Position numbers and translations under genes: made by a program | Notes under the pieces: model-generated | What the model was told of the DNA's origin: nothing | What the model saw: the letters and a program-made list of their open reading frames with translations, nothing else | Database searches by the model: none | Origin: Amphibalanus amphitrite | Taxonomy: Eukaryota > Arthropoda > Thecostraca > Balanomorpha > Balanidae | Assembly (NCBI RefSeq): GCF_019059575.1 | Contig: NW_024881844.1 | Coordinates: forward strand, 186,001-250,000 | Direction: 5' to 3' | DNA: 64,000 bases | Shown: one piece after another, positions 25,507 to 38,060 of the stretch | Numbering within the stretch: the stretch's first letter is position 1 | Layout of the letters: every line of letters begins with the position of its first letter

Positions 25507-25706
25507 GAAAGGCTGGGATGACACCACAGATGATGTCGAGCTGCGTGCGCAGGCCAGCTACTTCACAGAGCGTGTGACCCGCGCCGGCCCAGCGCGCGGG
25601 CCGTGAAGAAAGGCTGGGATGACACCACAGATGATGTCGAGCTGCGTGCGCAGGCCAGCTACTTTACCGAGCGTGTGACCCGTGCCGGTCCAGCGCACGG
25701 GCCGCA
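25507..25706 (+). repeat. 101-bp tandem duplication
   Basis: GAAAGGCTGGGATGACACCA begins at 25507 and again at 25608. The two copies differ at only a handful of positions. In one frame both read DDTTDDVELRAQASYFTERV. The 101-bp period is not a multiple of three, so the copies are not in the same frame. Confidence 0.9.
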
Positions 25707-26004
25707 AAGACTGACGGGCCGTCCTCTGGCGTCCTCCGTACATGGTGGCGACACTGCGATGCAGTACCTGGAGGGAGAGCCGAAACACCAATCAGTCCTC
25801 CGGAGTGTGCCTTCGTTTACTGTTCAGAATAAGCGGTTGAAAAAAAACACCGACGAATGTGCTGACATGATAGTCCACAGAGAGGAACGGAATGGCGATT
25901 CTACTGCCGCGACATTTTCTACCGCTAGATGGCAGGAAGAGCGAGCGCCTGAAGTTATGCTGTACCGCAAAGCTTTAGAGATCGAGAATCGCCGCCAGCA
26001 GTGA
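25603..26004 (+). CDS. unassigned ORF, possible exon or transposon fragment
   Basis: About 133 codons, starting just inside the second copy of the 101-bp duplication. It contains DDTTDDVELRAQASYFTERV and a hydrophilic, charged remainder ending EIENRRQQ. I recognise no family. The protein-like composition and the same segment's presence in the duplicate upstream make it somewhat better than chance. However, its last 30 codons overlap a dispersed repeat (25919-25977), so it may belong to a transposon or be spurious. Confidence 0.25.
   Translation: MKKGWDDTTDDVELRAQASYFTERVTRAGPAHGPQRLTGRPLASSVHGGDTAMQYLEGEPKHQSVLRSVPSFTVQNKRLKKNTDECADMIVHREERNGDSTAATFSTARWQEERAPEVMLYRKALEIENRRQQ
25919..25977 (+). 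repeat. dispersed repeat fragment, copy B, with CTCF-like core
   Basis: Partner of 5732-5790. The shared 14-mer CCGCTAGATGGCAG is at 25922-25935, followed by CGCCTGAAGTTATGCTGTAC against CGCCTGGAACGATGCTGCAC in copy A. Confidence 0.45.
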
Positions 26005-27309
26005 GGAAAATGGCTCCAGATATAGAGCTGTTGAAAGAGCTGCCATTCGTGGTTCCGAATCTAACGGCTTTCAAACTGCAGGGCATGCTTCGGCCCTATC
26101 CTTTACCTACCAGTGAAATGCGCGCGATCTTGCTCGACAGCGTCAGCTGGTACCGCGGTCGCCGCATCGACGGGTCTGGCTGGCCCCTCAGGGGCGACGG
26201 GAAAATCGCCGTCACTCGTCGGTGTCGGGGCAGGCTGGTGTGCCTAGACCGAACCTGACAAAGGCAAAGCGCGTGTCTGCATGAGGGGTAACGAGCAGCG
26301 AGTGTCATGTACCAATTTCCACCTGAGCCGAGCTCCACTATTCAACCCTCTGTTAAGTTCAGAAACAATAAATAGCACTTTGACAACGCTGTCCGTTTTT
26401 CTTCACCTCGTCTAACAAAATCGATTCCAGCTAAAATAAAAAAACGCTTCCTGAATTCATTCAATTCAGGAATTTGTTTTCAATTCGAATTCAAATTTGA
26501 TTCAAATTTATTCAATTCAATTGGAATTTGATTCAAATTCATTCAATTCATTCAATTCGAACTTTTTTTAAAAAAAAATCGTGGAACAGAGAGATCAGAA
26601 GCATGTTTCTGTCCGTGTGACTGGACGGGCGGTCGGCGGTCACAATAGCGCAAAGGGTAGAATAATTGTATTAATAGCTAACTAATACATAAACAAATAA
26701 CTTATTGCTATAAACAACTTTTTTTAAATAATAAGGCGATACAAACTTACCCGGCAATGGCCAATGTGCCTGCAGCCAGAAGCAGCAGCTCCACTGGCGA
26801 AGGATACCATCAGCCGGTTGCGCTTCGCTTTTGCGGGGCCGGCCGGGCCGGGTCGGGTCGTAGGCAGCCACGGATGCAGCCTTCTCGGTAAAGTAATCTT
26901 GGCCTTCTCCGGTGTCTAGACAGTTGCGATTTTGATATCGCCTTTTGGCAGTAGCCGCAGTGAACCGCGCTGGGCCACATCACTTTTTAAGCTCACAAAT
27001 TCGCGATAAAAAACGCCAATCCGCAAACTCATTCATACTCCTATCACAATAAAAAAGTACAAAAAAAAAAATCAAATGAATGAGAAGATTAACGGTAAAT
27101 CGCCGTTACCAGTACTAAATAAGCCGTCGACTCTATCCTTGAATCACTGCTGCACAAGAATGTCGAATTTTGTTTAGGTTGTCGAGTTTTGTTCGTGGTT
27201 TTGCGAAAAATATTTGATTTTCTAGCGCGAGAGCACTGTGTGCGTTTATAATACGGGCGCCTCCTTGGTTACTTTCGAGTTACACGTTTAACGTGGTTAA
27301 ATCGCGATC

Positions 27310-27345
27310 TGTCCATTCCATGTCGTAGACTATATATTCCGTGGT
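27310..27345 (-). repeat. 36-bp perfect repeat, copy 2
   Basis: Exact reverse complement of 21212-21247. Beyond the 36 bases the flanks diverge at once on one side and after a few bases on the other. Confidence 0.85.
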
Positions 27346-28169
27346 AAAACTTTGTGCCAACGCCAAGCAAGAGGTGCCGATAAGCAAGATAAGAGGTGCC
27401 CAGCTGGGGAGTGGGGTGTCCGGGCGCAACAATGAACAAATATGCCCCCGCCCAAGCGGTGACATTGACCTCCGCCGTCTGTTGCGGCTTCGAAGCCACA
27501 AGCCAGCGTGGAATTGGGAGGGCTCAGCCTCAGGCAGGCACTCCCCCGCTCCCCCCCCCCCCAGCCCGGCACAAATTTCCACCTATGTAAAACACGTTCA
27601 GACGCCGTGATTTCCAGAGCACCGCTGTGAAACATCTAGTAATTTATTGCCTATTGCCTAAACATCTGGTGATCTATTGCCTAAATACCTACCTATTGCC
27701 CGATGGCGATGCCCTTGCCCCCCAAACAAGCGAAGTTCCCATCCGAGCTCGATGGCATCGCCTCAGAAGTTAGAGCAGGACCAAACCATCAGTTTCTTAC
27801 ACCATCCTCTCACGGCTGAGCTGGCGTTCAACCCACCAGACAGCCGGTGGCGAGGTCCAGGCCCAGATCTCGAGGATCCAACTGAGGATCTCAACGAGAC
27901 GCTCCCATCCCATTGAGACGGTCTCCTTTGCTTATCGCCGCGCTGCCGGGGCACCGTCGTTGGTCCGCACGGTCAAGGTCCCCAACCTATCCTATCATCC
28001 CATAGCCATGGAATGACTGTTCAGTCCGAAAGGGCTTGCTCCTGCAGCAAAACAAACAAACAGCGCCCACCCCTCGAACTCGAGTGAGCCACGCAGCCAG
28101 GCAAGAGCCGCCGCCCGTCAATAACTTTTTGCGGAATGGAATTTTATGCAATACCTACCTAGCTTTTAA

Positions 28170-28687
28170 AGGGACCCTCCCACCTTCAAAAAAGTTTATG
28201 AATTGGCATGAAAGTGATGTCGCTCGGTTCAGAAAGAGCGAAAACGAATATCTACCAAATTTCACCGAAAAATATTCACCGGTTTTCAAGACATTAGACT
28301 TTTACTTTTGTTTACTTTTTGGGATCTCCGCTGCTGTTCCTAGCGACTTTATTTGGAAGCAATAGTTTGGCAGCTCAAAGTGCGGCACTTGTTGCGCGCA
28401 AAGCAGCATATACCACCGCGTGCTACAAAACGTTTTAGTCAAACATTTAAAAATCGTTAGATATCTGCGCTGACGTCACACATTCAGAGGGGTATTCCTA
28501 TGCATTAGCCCCTCTGAATCAAAATGCTGCAATTTTGAAATTCAATATTTCCGATTTAAGGCATTTCTCAGTTCTCTATATACCGTGCATTTCTCGATGT
28601 TGTGAGTGCCGAAACCGGTAATTGCGAGCCAGGGACCCCATTTTGGCTATCTCAACTCAAATCTAATGTTAAGGTGGGAGGGTCCCT
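28170..28687 (-). mobile_element. TTAA-flanked MITE, copy 2
   Basis: Same ends as 21402-21879 and again flanked by TTAA (28166-28169, 28688-28691), but in the opposite orientation. It is about 40 bp longer, because CATTTCTC and nearby sequence are partly duplicated around 28563-28596. The interior follows copy 1 closely. Confidence 0.85.
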
Positions 28688-28691
28688 TTAA

Positions 28692-31190
28692 CACAAAATC
28701 TTTACGAAATTTATTCGACCCATCACCCAACTGGTCAAAAGTCATGACCAGGAAAAGGTCATGGCTCATGTTACTCGAGCTGCACTGTTGAGGTAAGCAC
28801 ATCAGATAGGCCTATAATATATTTTCCTATTTCATCGCTCTAGCGGGTCTGTAAGAAAGTCGGCAATAAAGAATGGGAAAAGACGTTACCGGCTTGACAA
28901 GCAAGAACAGACTTGTTTATAAAAAACGAGGCCTCTATGTTTGACTTGCGCATTTTTAGCTCCAGGCCGCCACGCGGGTCTGTTTACTATGTGGGAGACC
29001 TGGTTGGACACAGCCGAGTTCTCGCGTGGGGACGCGCCGTTTTCCACGGTCGTCGATACGGTCCGTGCATATTTGATGGGGCCCGCTGGATGCCGGCTCT
29101 GCGAGCGCCTAGCACGGGATCACACTGATCAACATAGCTGGCCAACTCGGCAGCGCTAAAATACAGCCGGCGGGCACGGCAGGCGCGGAGGCAGCACGCA
29201 GTAGTGTGTGGCTCGGTCGCCGAGGGGTCCCCACATTTCAGCCACGCTGGTTCATGCGGTCCTCACTTTTCAGCTCAGCCGGTTCTCCCGGTCCTCACAT
29301 TTCAGTCCCGTCTGAAATGTGCTCCCAGCTACGTCTTGCCTGGACGCTACTCATAATCCACATGGTACAAACACTGGAGCTGCTGACGGCTATAACAGGA
29401 AGGAACCTTCTTATGTTCAATCATTGGTGCAGGAAAAAAATCATTTACAACGCAATGTCCTACTCCTGACCGTCTATTATTTGATAAGCAGGCTCAGAGA
29501 CGATTCTCCTCAAATAACGAAATATATTTTGCCAACGCTCTCACAAAAGCAGTAGGTATAGGTACACTTCCAGTAAACTTTGAGGTCGAAATAAGGAAAA
29601 TATAAATTATCGTCTCCTGGCACCGGTCATCGAAATAGATAAATATAATGACACCCAACAACGCAACGCGCTGTAAGCTCCCATGGTTTCCAAGCTTTAT
29701 CACAAGACACATAACATGATCGAGCTGCTTCGACATCCCATGCTCCACAATTTTGCACATGCGCTTCGTGGCAGCATCGCCCCCAATCTAGCCCTGTGGC
29801 ATATCACAAAGGTCGCCACGCACTGATCTCGTATGCAAGCACGGCGCAGTAATGCTCAATTCCGCCGTCCCCTATAGACACATGTGATATGTTGGATCTC
29901 AGACACTCTAGCGTTCATAAATTGACACAGAAGGATATCGCGGGAACAACAGGACACGAGGGGCACGGGAGTCACCAAATCACATGTCCGCCGCATGACA
30001 GGACGACAGGCGAGCGCGTCTTGACACCAGGGCGACAGGGTGCCTCGCACCGGCGGCACCAAACAATGAATGATGGATCTCGCGTGACGCCCGACGCGGT
30101 GGCGGAGGACACGCGCGCCTCACTGCTCGTAAGACAGACACGGACTGCCACAGCGCCTGTCCCGACCGCGTCAGCCCGCATCCCGCCGTCACGACCCGCG
30201 GCCGGCCCCGCTGCTCCGCCCGCCGCCGGCCCACGCCCAGACCGGCCCACCGGCCACCTGTCTGACAGTCCGAACAGCGGGTCGGCGCGAGACCAGTCCG
30301 CTCATCGGCCGGCTCGCCCACCGGCTCCCATTAGACGGGTCAGAGCCGGCCCGGCCCCGCCCGGCGGGCGGGCTGGAAACTGGTCCAGCTGGCGAGCCGA
30401 ACGGGTCACGGTGAGCGCGACAGGCCAGGGTCGAGGTCGGGGACCGGTCGGTCAGACTGCTATCACCAGACTGTGTGCAGATAACACTCCTCTCAATGGA
30501 CCACAGATAACGAGCACCTCTAGAGTACAGACGCCTAGCACAACAAACACACATGTCTCACGCTACATACGCACAGTGCACATCCATATCGAGCATCATC
30601 ATTTCCTTCGCTTCAAACGCACACAAATGTTGCCACTGCGAACGGAACGTCAGGTGTTTCGGACGCCGAAAAGCGTGACTAAGCCGCGTGCGGTTCAGAC
30701 TTCAGATATACATATTCAATACAAACGAGTAAACATCGCACAAAAATGACGCGGACAAAACGGGCGACAACAGCACTCGGATTAGATCACTGTCTGATCG
30801 AAGCCAGCCAGGACCCTCGGGACAGAAGAACCCAAACAATGTGTAACAATGTCAACAGCCTCCAGAGAAAGCAAACACTCCTATAATAACTAAAGCAATG
30901 CGAAGTTCACAAAGCACTAGAAATCGCGGCGAAACATAAACAGCACCCCTTCTGACATTCGAAAGAGAAGCCACGATCAACCAACATAATCACAATCAAA
31001 TACTGAGCAACGTCCAAGGTTCCCGCTCCGCTCAGCCGCGATATTGTGACCACCCGGTCACGCGAAGCACGTTCACTGCAGGAACGTTCCCTGCCACTTG
31101 ATGGCGACCTCAGTCCGGGTTCCACGGCTACATCACAGCTGGTTTAGAACACAACGCTAGGCTACCCTGTAGGCGGGTCGTCCCAGCGCA
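28692..31190. other. intergenic / 3' flank of GT92 gene, no gene seen
   Basis: A short hairpin CACATTTCAG/CTGAAATGTG lies near 29297-29322. Strong GC bias at 30080-30430 opens long frames on both strands at once without domains. No poly(A) hexamer was found convincingly for the GT92 gene. Confidence 0.4.
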
Positions 31191-32862
31191 CTACCGAACG
31201 TCTGACTCGCTCTGGGCCTCGGTGGCCGCGTCGGGTGCCGACTGGGCCGACAGCGACTCGGCGCGGCCCGCGTGCGCCGAGCGGGCCGACTCATACAGCT
31301 CGGCCAGCCGGCCTCCCTCCGGCGGCAGGAAGCCGAGCGTCACCAGCGTGCGCGTGGAGCGCGTGATCAGCTCCTCCTTGAAGCGCCAGATGGACGTGTC
31401 CACCACGGCGTTCTTCTTGTACTCGAGCTCGCACGTCTTCCTGAGCGGGCCCACGCAGTCGGCGCGGTAGTGCTGCAGCTGCGCGTCGCTGGTGTTGATG
31501 CTGTAGGACAGACAGCCGCCGAGACACGCCAGCGGGAAATGGTTGTGCAGCGCGATCACCCGGTCTGTACGGTGGAAGCACTTGATGTAGTGGCCCGGCT
31601 TGGTGTAGTTGAGGCTGCGCTTCACGTGCTGCAGCATGTGCATGTAGTGCGGGATGTCCGGCTGCCAGGTGTGCTCGTGGTCCTGCACGTCGAAGAAGTA
31701 GACATTGCGCGCGTTGTACGAGGCAACCACTTTGTTCTTCTTCTTAGCTTCAGTGTCGGCGCGCGGCGCGATGGAGGCCATGAGCTCAGCCCAGTCGCGA
31801 TGCCCAGTCGGCATGATTACCTCATCCGTGTCCAGCAGCGCCACGTACTTGTAGCGGTACAGGTTGCGGTAGAAGCAGTCATTGTACGGTACCAGCTCGC
31901 TTTGACGCTTGTTGGTGACCTTCTTACGCAGGTAGAGTCGCTGCAACACGGACAGGTTGGGCTGCTCGCCGGCCAGAGTCAGTGGCGTCACCTCTACCAG
32001 GCCCTGGCGCTCGTAGTAGCGGAGCACCTTGGAGATGTTCGGGTGCACCTCCAGATCGTACAGGAACACCTTCTTGGCGCCGAGCACGCGCAGCGTCTCC
32101 AGCCACTCCACCAGCCGGACGGAGAGGTCGTTGTCGGGGAACGACAGGCCCTTGACGCAGACGGCGAAGTCCTGCGGCGGCTGCCCCTCCGGCGGCCGGT
32201 TGTTGATGACCCGCAGCGCCACGGTGGACGTGTTGCACGGACTCTCGACCACCGTGACCGCCTGCGGCACCAGCTTGCGGTGACTCGCCGGCACCTGGCA
32301 CGCCATCAGGTATGGCTGGATGATGCCCTGTTTGAAGTTGCCCCACTTTTCGTTCCACACGTACTTATATTCCATGACTGGCATGATGACCGGCGCCGTC
32401 TGGCCACTAAACCACATCTGGCAGTAGGTCTTCAGTGTTGGCTTGATGCGGTCGATCATCACCATGATTCGCACCAGCGGCCCGATCGACAGCGTCGGCC
32501 GGTTGTCGTAGTAGGCCGCGTAGAAGTTGTACGTTCCGTTGCTGGTCTCCAGCACCTGCCAGTAGATGTTGTTGAACTTGAGGTCGTACACCGCCGGCAG
32601 CTTGGCGCACGTCTTGTTCTTTTGGGTCGCCTTACCCTTCATTGCCAGCCAGTAGTCGACAGGCAGGTTGGGCACGTCCCTGCGCATGCTGTTGAGCACC
32701 TCCTTCTCGGAGAGGGCCGGCGACGTGTCGATCAGCGGCCGCAGTTCCAGCAGCTTCTGCAGCGGCACGGGCACCGTCGTCGTCTCCAGCATGTTCTGCA
32801 GGATCTGGCGCGTGTTCACGTTCGACGCCAGGTACCGCCTGTGACTCTCGATGCCGGTGAAC
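31191..32862 (-). CDS. GT92/DUF23-family glycosyltransferase, last exon (5' incomplete)
   Basis: One long exon opens after the acceptor TTTTCCTCGCAG at 32863 and runs in frame through FTGIESHRRYLASNVNTRQI to the stop at 31191, about 556 codons. It does not begin with a credible ATG, and the first base completes a codon from an upstream exon that I could not find. Counting from Val at 32819, the catalytic domain spans about residues 215-480. VCVKGLSFPDNDL comes first, then GAKKVFLYDLEVHPN, PYNDCFYRNLYRYKYVALLD and the metal-binding DxD in LLDTDEVIMP (near 329-337). Then PGHYIKCFHRTD and HNHFPLACLGG follow. This is the GT92 pattern: metal-dependent transferases, galactosyltransferases in known nematode and animal members, acting in the Golgi. 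The missing 5' exon should encode the membrane anchor. The C-terminal 40 residues are Ala/Ser/Glu-rich. Acceptor sugar unknown. Confidence 0.9.
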
Positions 32863-33286
32863 CTGCGAGGAAAAGAGACAATTGGTGAGCATAAATATGC
32901 TAGTAGTAGTCACTGTTGGCTACTATAATTACTGAATAGTTACTGGAAAACATACGACTGTAATATCGCTATACTATCGCTAGGAGGCATACTATCGAGA
33001 GCGATTGCCATTTGCGACGCCGTTGTACTGAAAAAGTCGTTCTTTCCTTCCTACCGCACCGTTCACTCTAACTGTCATCTTAATAAACAAGCCTCTGTAT
33101 CTATAACTGGCCTGCGTCACGCAAATCGTTGATAGTCAACGTATATGAAGGTAGGTACTTTTCCGTGTGCCAGCACGTGAGGGCTGTTACACTGACACAT
33201 GTATGCTTATTTCGTGCAATATAATTTCTCATAAATTATAGTGGCTCGTCTATGCAGCTTGCACATGCCGAAATGAATAGCGCATG
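32863..33286. other. intron or upstream region of GT92 gene
   Basis: Immediately upstream of the GT92 acceptor and so intronic if the gene continues. No upstream exon recognised. Confidence 0.5.
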
Positions 33287-34233
33287 TTAACCCTCGCCCG
33301 TAAACGGCGATCTGCCACCTTCGCCCATGCAGGGGGGCGTTGGTGCGACCCCCCCTTGGCGTTTGAAAACGGAGCGTCGTAGAGCTTAGCGGAAAAGACC
33401 ATCGGATTGCTCTCGCCGAGATCTCGCGATTGGTGGTATATTTTTTGGTCCTAGGTCAACATTTGACCTACTTTTGACCGGTCAAAGGTCAAATTTTCGG
33501 AAAAATAGATTTTTTTTAACTTTTCGCGGCGATTGCGGCAAAACGGTGGGAGATATCGACTTGAAACCTTCACTATCGTGTTCCTTGATCAATTCTCTAT
33601 CGTTTGGTATGTATTTCGTTTCCCTAGCTCTAAAAATGGCGCGTTGGGAGCGCCGGAAGTCGGCAAGGTCACAGTCGGCGGCAGAAATTCGAAAAATCAA
33701 AATTTAAATTTTTGAAATCTGATTGTATTTTTGGATTTGGGAGGTCCATTTGCTCCCTATAGAAGCTAATATTGCTGCATATTCCCATTGAGCTGACAAG
33801 AATTAGCAAAATAGTGGTTCGGGCGCTTTTCAAAAATAGTACCGGACGCTGTTCCTCTTGTGACGTCATAGCTCCGTGACCTGACCTGACCCGGTCAAGT
33901 TTCTTATACCATATGATAGCCAATACTTGCCCCAACATGCATGGGAAGTTTCATCACGATCCATCAACCGATGTCCGTACCACCGGCAGGAAACCTCGGG
34001 CGTTGGCACTCAGTTTGTGAAAATCCGGCCGGAGGCTGTTCCCTTTGTGACGTCATAACTCCGTGACCTGACATGACCCGGTCAAATTTTTTTTTATCAA
34101 AAGATGCGCAAGGCTTGCCCCATAAGGTACCCAAAATTTGGCGGCGCTGCGCGCCGCCGTTTTTACACTACTTCCGAAAAACCTCAGAGGGGGGGTTGCA
34201 CCAACCCCCCCCCCCTACATGGGCGAGGGTTAA
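33287..34233. repeat. TTAA-ended GGTCA-rich element
   Basis: Starts TTAACCCTCGCCC and ends GGGCGAGGGTTAA. Terminal G/C-tract hairpins lie near 33329-33356 and 34188-34215. It contains paired phrases TGACGTCATA(A/G)CTCCGTGACC near 33861 and 34050, with AGGTCA/TGACCT runs between. No ORF. If the GT92 gene extends upstream, this element lies in its intron. Confidence 0.85.
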
Positions 34234-37200
34234 AGCGCAGGACCAATACCAAAGAAAGCAATAAAACAAAGATGTCATTATGTTCGCATTGATAGACGGC
34301 AGATATAATAAATGTTTTATGGGCGATTGATTGTGTCGAGCCCAACCCGGTCATATGATAGGGTTAGGTACCTACAATACTTATTTCACTCACGGGCCAC
34401 GGGAAAGACACTGAGAAAATATGGTGGTGCGTGCCGTGTGGAGTATATCATCCGTTCGGGATTATCCTCACGCTTGGCCGCGCATAATAAACCGAGGCAC
34501 AACTCATTGTCCGTCTGACGACGGCAAAATTGTCGTGCTTTCACTCATTTCATGCAGTCAACGTTAACTTTTTGATCATTAATTAAGACATCGTGTAGTG
34601 TCAATTAACTATTTAGTGCTGTGCTTAAGCGAGAATTAACGACTAATATGCCGAGCAAAAATTAAGGAGCAAAAGTAGCTGAGCATTTGCAAAATACATT
34701 GCGTGACTGCAGAGCTGCCCTAATTTGTGCACTGTCCGAGTGTCCAACTGGGCGACGAAGACGTTACCTAATTCATTATTGCATTTATACTCTATGTGCT
34801 TAGTAGCAGGTTATATGACACCTTTCCAACGCCAGAATCGTGTGAAACGGACACGGTAATGTGCCTAGATATACCTAGCCCGCAGGGTTGTGAGCAGAGA
34901 TTTTAAAAAAGCGGTAATGTTTGGATCTGGATTATCACTCGGCCTGGACTACCTTAAATGATGTCTGGTACCTTTCGATAACTTGTTGAAATAATCAGTT
35001 TATATCTGCTGCTACCTCTGGCCTCTGCACTCTGCACTCGTTTAGTAGGTACTGATACGTCTTCAGATACATGTTTGGTTCTCATATGGTCCACTTTCGG
35101 TCATAAAAGTTCCGTGAGGCAGCATCAATCACCGAGACCGTCATATCTGTAGCTATATCATATCAGTATCGCTGTAGATTAGGTTCCGAATTTATAAGCA
35201 TTTGCCGCACTGCACAGTGCACCTGATCAAGGGCAGAAACATGCATATAAAATAATATACCTAAAGCACTGGAGGATGAATAAAGGTGAACTTGTGCACA
35301 TCTGAATTCACTGACTTCCCTCCCATTGCGACATAATAGCCAGAGTCCAACACCATTAAACCACAATCGTGTTTTATTTTTGTGCTGCATGAGTAAAACC
35401 AATATGAGTGAAAAATGAACATGGATTATTCCATGCTAACGATGTTTTTGCAGCCACGGATTTGGCCGGTCTTAAGCCACACTGCACACAGATCAATTGC
35501 ATTATTATGATGTTTCATGATGTTTGCCCATTATGCAGCGTGGAAGATTCGTATTGGTGTCGGTAACTGATCGGTGGAAATAGGTATATATTAATAACGT
35601 TATCCATACAATGCCCTTTCTAGCATTGTAACCGACAACCAATTAATAATAATTGCCCATGACTGATAACTGGCCGATCATAAATTGTCTGAGGCGGCTG
35701 CGTGCGAACGTTCATCACATGTGTAGTGTTAATTGCCGTACGCGACAGGCGAACACATGTGAATGGCGGTCGTCCATCCGTTGTACGTCCCCAGCCGGGC
35801 ACCGTCCAGCCGCTGCACGTCCCCAGCCAGTCGCGGTCCATCCCTGCCGCAAGTCACCACACCACATGGCCACATTGTCGTTCCGGATGGCGCCCATCCG
35901 GCGCGCGCTGCCAGTCCCGCGCCAGGTGGGCGTCTCAGCCGCGCCACGTGTGAACTTCCCTCGACTGGTGACCACTCGCAAACACAGCTGCAGCGTTATC
36001 CCACATCGGAAGAAAGCCGGTCGAGTGGCAAACGACCGACACGTCGGCCGTCTGTGCATCTCCGCGGAGGTGCATTCTCGAAAGTCGAAGGTGTCACCGA
36101 CGGCCTCGGGCCCTCGATGATGGATGGTCGAGTCACGAGACAAACTTCGGACGCGTCCGTTGATACCGCCTACCGTGACGGCGCTGTCGTGACGGGGCAG
36201 TGGGACGCGGCTGTCACGCGGTGTTAATCGTGACAGAGTCCGAACTGTCGCCACTGGCTCGACTGTTACAGCTGTCATTCTTTGAGCACTCGTGACCCGA
36301 AACACATCGATTCAGGTTATAACTAAGAAAACACTGATTTTGCCGTTTTCATTCGTGCCGGCACAACCTTTGTCAGAGTCCTATATATACCTATTACATA
36401 ACGGCGAGGGTGGGTCTGCCATGATTGATCCGATGCAGGTACTGGCTACATCAATCAACATAATAGCAACCGTGCCCAGCAAAAGCCACTGCCCGAACGG
36501 TGCATGCAAAGGCGCTCATTTACAGAGACAATATTTTGTCCGTCACGCTGGTCTGCGTATGTATAGGAAGTGGTACTGTGCACTGTGTAGTCAATAAAGT
36601 CATGTTACCGAGTGTTCGCTGCAGTTGTTGCGAATCATAATGGGCCCGGAGCTGCAAATATGCAGATCGGTATCCGCAGATAGGTAGTTATGAGTCGATT
36701 ATTATAGAACGTTGATATAAATCTTCGCCAAGTTAAAATTCGAATTCAATTGCATCAATGCGTCTGATAACATAACGTTATGTTACAAATACTTACAACA
36801 CAACTTTTCGGTTACGGTCTAAAAACGATGATACGTGCAACATTTAGCAGAGTCGAGGTAATGCAGCCGAGCGGTATTGGTATCGGTACGAAACTATCAC
36901 TAATTCCACCTAAAACACAAGTGTTCATGTTGGATCTTCTATCACAACTCACAAACGTGAGTCAAGTTTATCCACCACGCGAGGAGCGTAGAAACTCCCC
37001 AGGAGAGTAACGGTCACTATAGTGACAGTCACTGACCACCCACACAGCCCCAACACGGGCCTCCACTAATTGCTGTCGCCAGTTCACTTTTTAACATGGG
37101 TTTTGAACTGGAATAGCAGTTCCGTAGCTTGGGCTGAGACGAGCATAAATCAGGAGCTTTTACAGCCTAACGATCACCCTAGGCAAAGATATTCTATTTC

Positions 37201-37253
37201 TCGTCCCGAAAAAGGTGTCTTGCGTTGAGGATGTGTGCCTTGCATATATTTCC
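34234..37253. other. intergenic, no gene seen
   Basis: Mostly AT-rich with a GC-rich patch at 35690-36250. That patch repeats the phrase CGTCCCCAGCC and opens frames on both strands without domain content. Confidence 0.4.
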
Positions 37254-37460
37254 ATCCAGTATGAAAAGAGCATGGGTCCCGAAAATTCTTCAGAAACTAG
37301 ATAAATTATCTACGAGAACTCTAGAGAAATTCTCGTACTGATCAATTAGGACATTCGGGGGAACATTATCAGATCGAGCAGATCGCCCAAATGCCGGTGG
37401 CTGCGATAATTTCTCTGTTTCTGAAGAATTTTCGGGACCCATGCTCTTTTCATACTGGAT
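37254..37460. mobile_element. 207-bp MITE with 44-bp perfect inverted repeats
   Basis: Left end ATCCAGTATGAAAAGAGCAT continuing through TCCCGAAAATTCTTCAGAAAC. The right end is its perfect reverse complement for about 44 bases. The loop is about 120 bp. No clear target duplication. Confidence 0.9.
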
Positions 37461-38060
37461 CGCGTGTGCCTTACAGAAACTGAAAAGTTCTTCCTATATC
37501 AAAATATAGAAAACAATCTTTTGTTATAAAAAGGTTTTATTTTCTTTGCTGATTATTTTGAACATAAAAAATCATAAATCCGTTGCAAAAAAATAATTTC
37601 GTGAAAGTGAACTATTTCCTTTAATGGAGCAGTATTGACAGAGCCCCTCTCTGTTCCCGTAGACTATACCCATTGACGTTCGAACAACAGGCCACCGCTC
37701 TTATACCAACCAACGATTGGCCTTCCGTCGACGTGGGCACTTGAGGAAAGCTGTTCTCGACGTCACAAAACAAGCGACATCGGCCCTTGTTGACAGGAAC
37801 AGCTCACTTTGTGGCCTCTGTGAGTTTTACCAGCACAGGTCGAGGATCCTCAACCTCAACTGCGGTTCGCGCGGCCAGCCTGCAGAGCCTCCCACTGGGC
37901 TCGCTTCGTCACTTCTCTGACCTTCCAAGGAGCCTGTGCTTGTTTGTTTGCCATTGCCGGGTGCCTGGTGGCAGTGACGGCAGCAGAAACATCCCATCGC
38001 GCCGCTGAGCGCTGGCTGCACCATGGGCGGTGTGCACCCTCTCCGGCGGCCCCTGAGCCG
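37461..38060. other. intergenic, no gene seen
   Basis: AT-rich to 37640, then more GC-rich sequence leading into the minisatellite. The plus-strand frame from 37944 has a hydrophobic start (MFAIAGCLVAVTAAE) and runs into the repeats; see the minisatellite entry. Confidence 0.35.

Larger units (their letters stand above)
24975..28169. other. intergenic with a few small repeats, no firm gene
   Basis: Contains the 101-bp tandem duplication at 25507-25706, an unassigned ORF at 25603-26004, a repeat fragment with a CTCF-like core at 25919-25977, an ATTCAA-rich low-complexity tract around 26455-26550, and the second copy of the 36-bp repeat at 27310-27345. No recognised exon. Confidence 0.4.

Noticed and set aside
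29889-30749. 286-codon plus-strand frame
   Set aside because: Arises from GC-rich sequence; Pro/Arg/Thr-rich, no domain, and equally long frames lie on the other strand.
31272-32888. 538-codon plus-strand frame opposite the GT92 exon
   Set aside because: Antisense shadow of the GC-rich GT92 coding exon; Val/His/Leu-rich with no domain, while the minus frame carries the GT92 motifs.
35653-36305. Overlapping frames up to 196 codons on both strands
   Set aside because: GC-rich, Arg/Pro/Thr-rich translations without domains; no splice-linked neighbours found.
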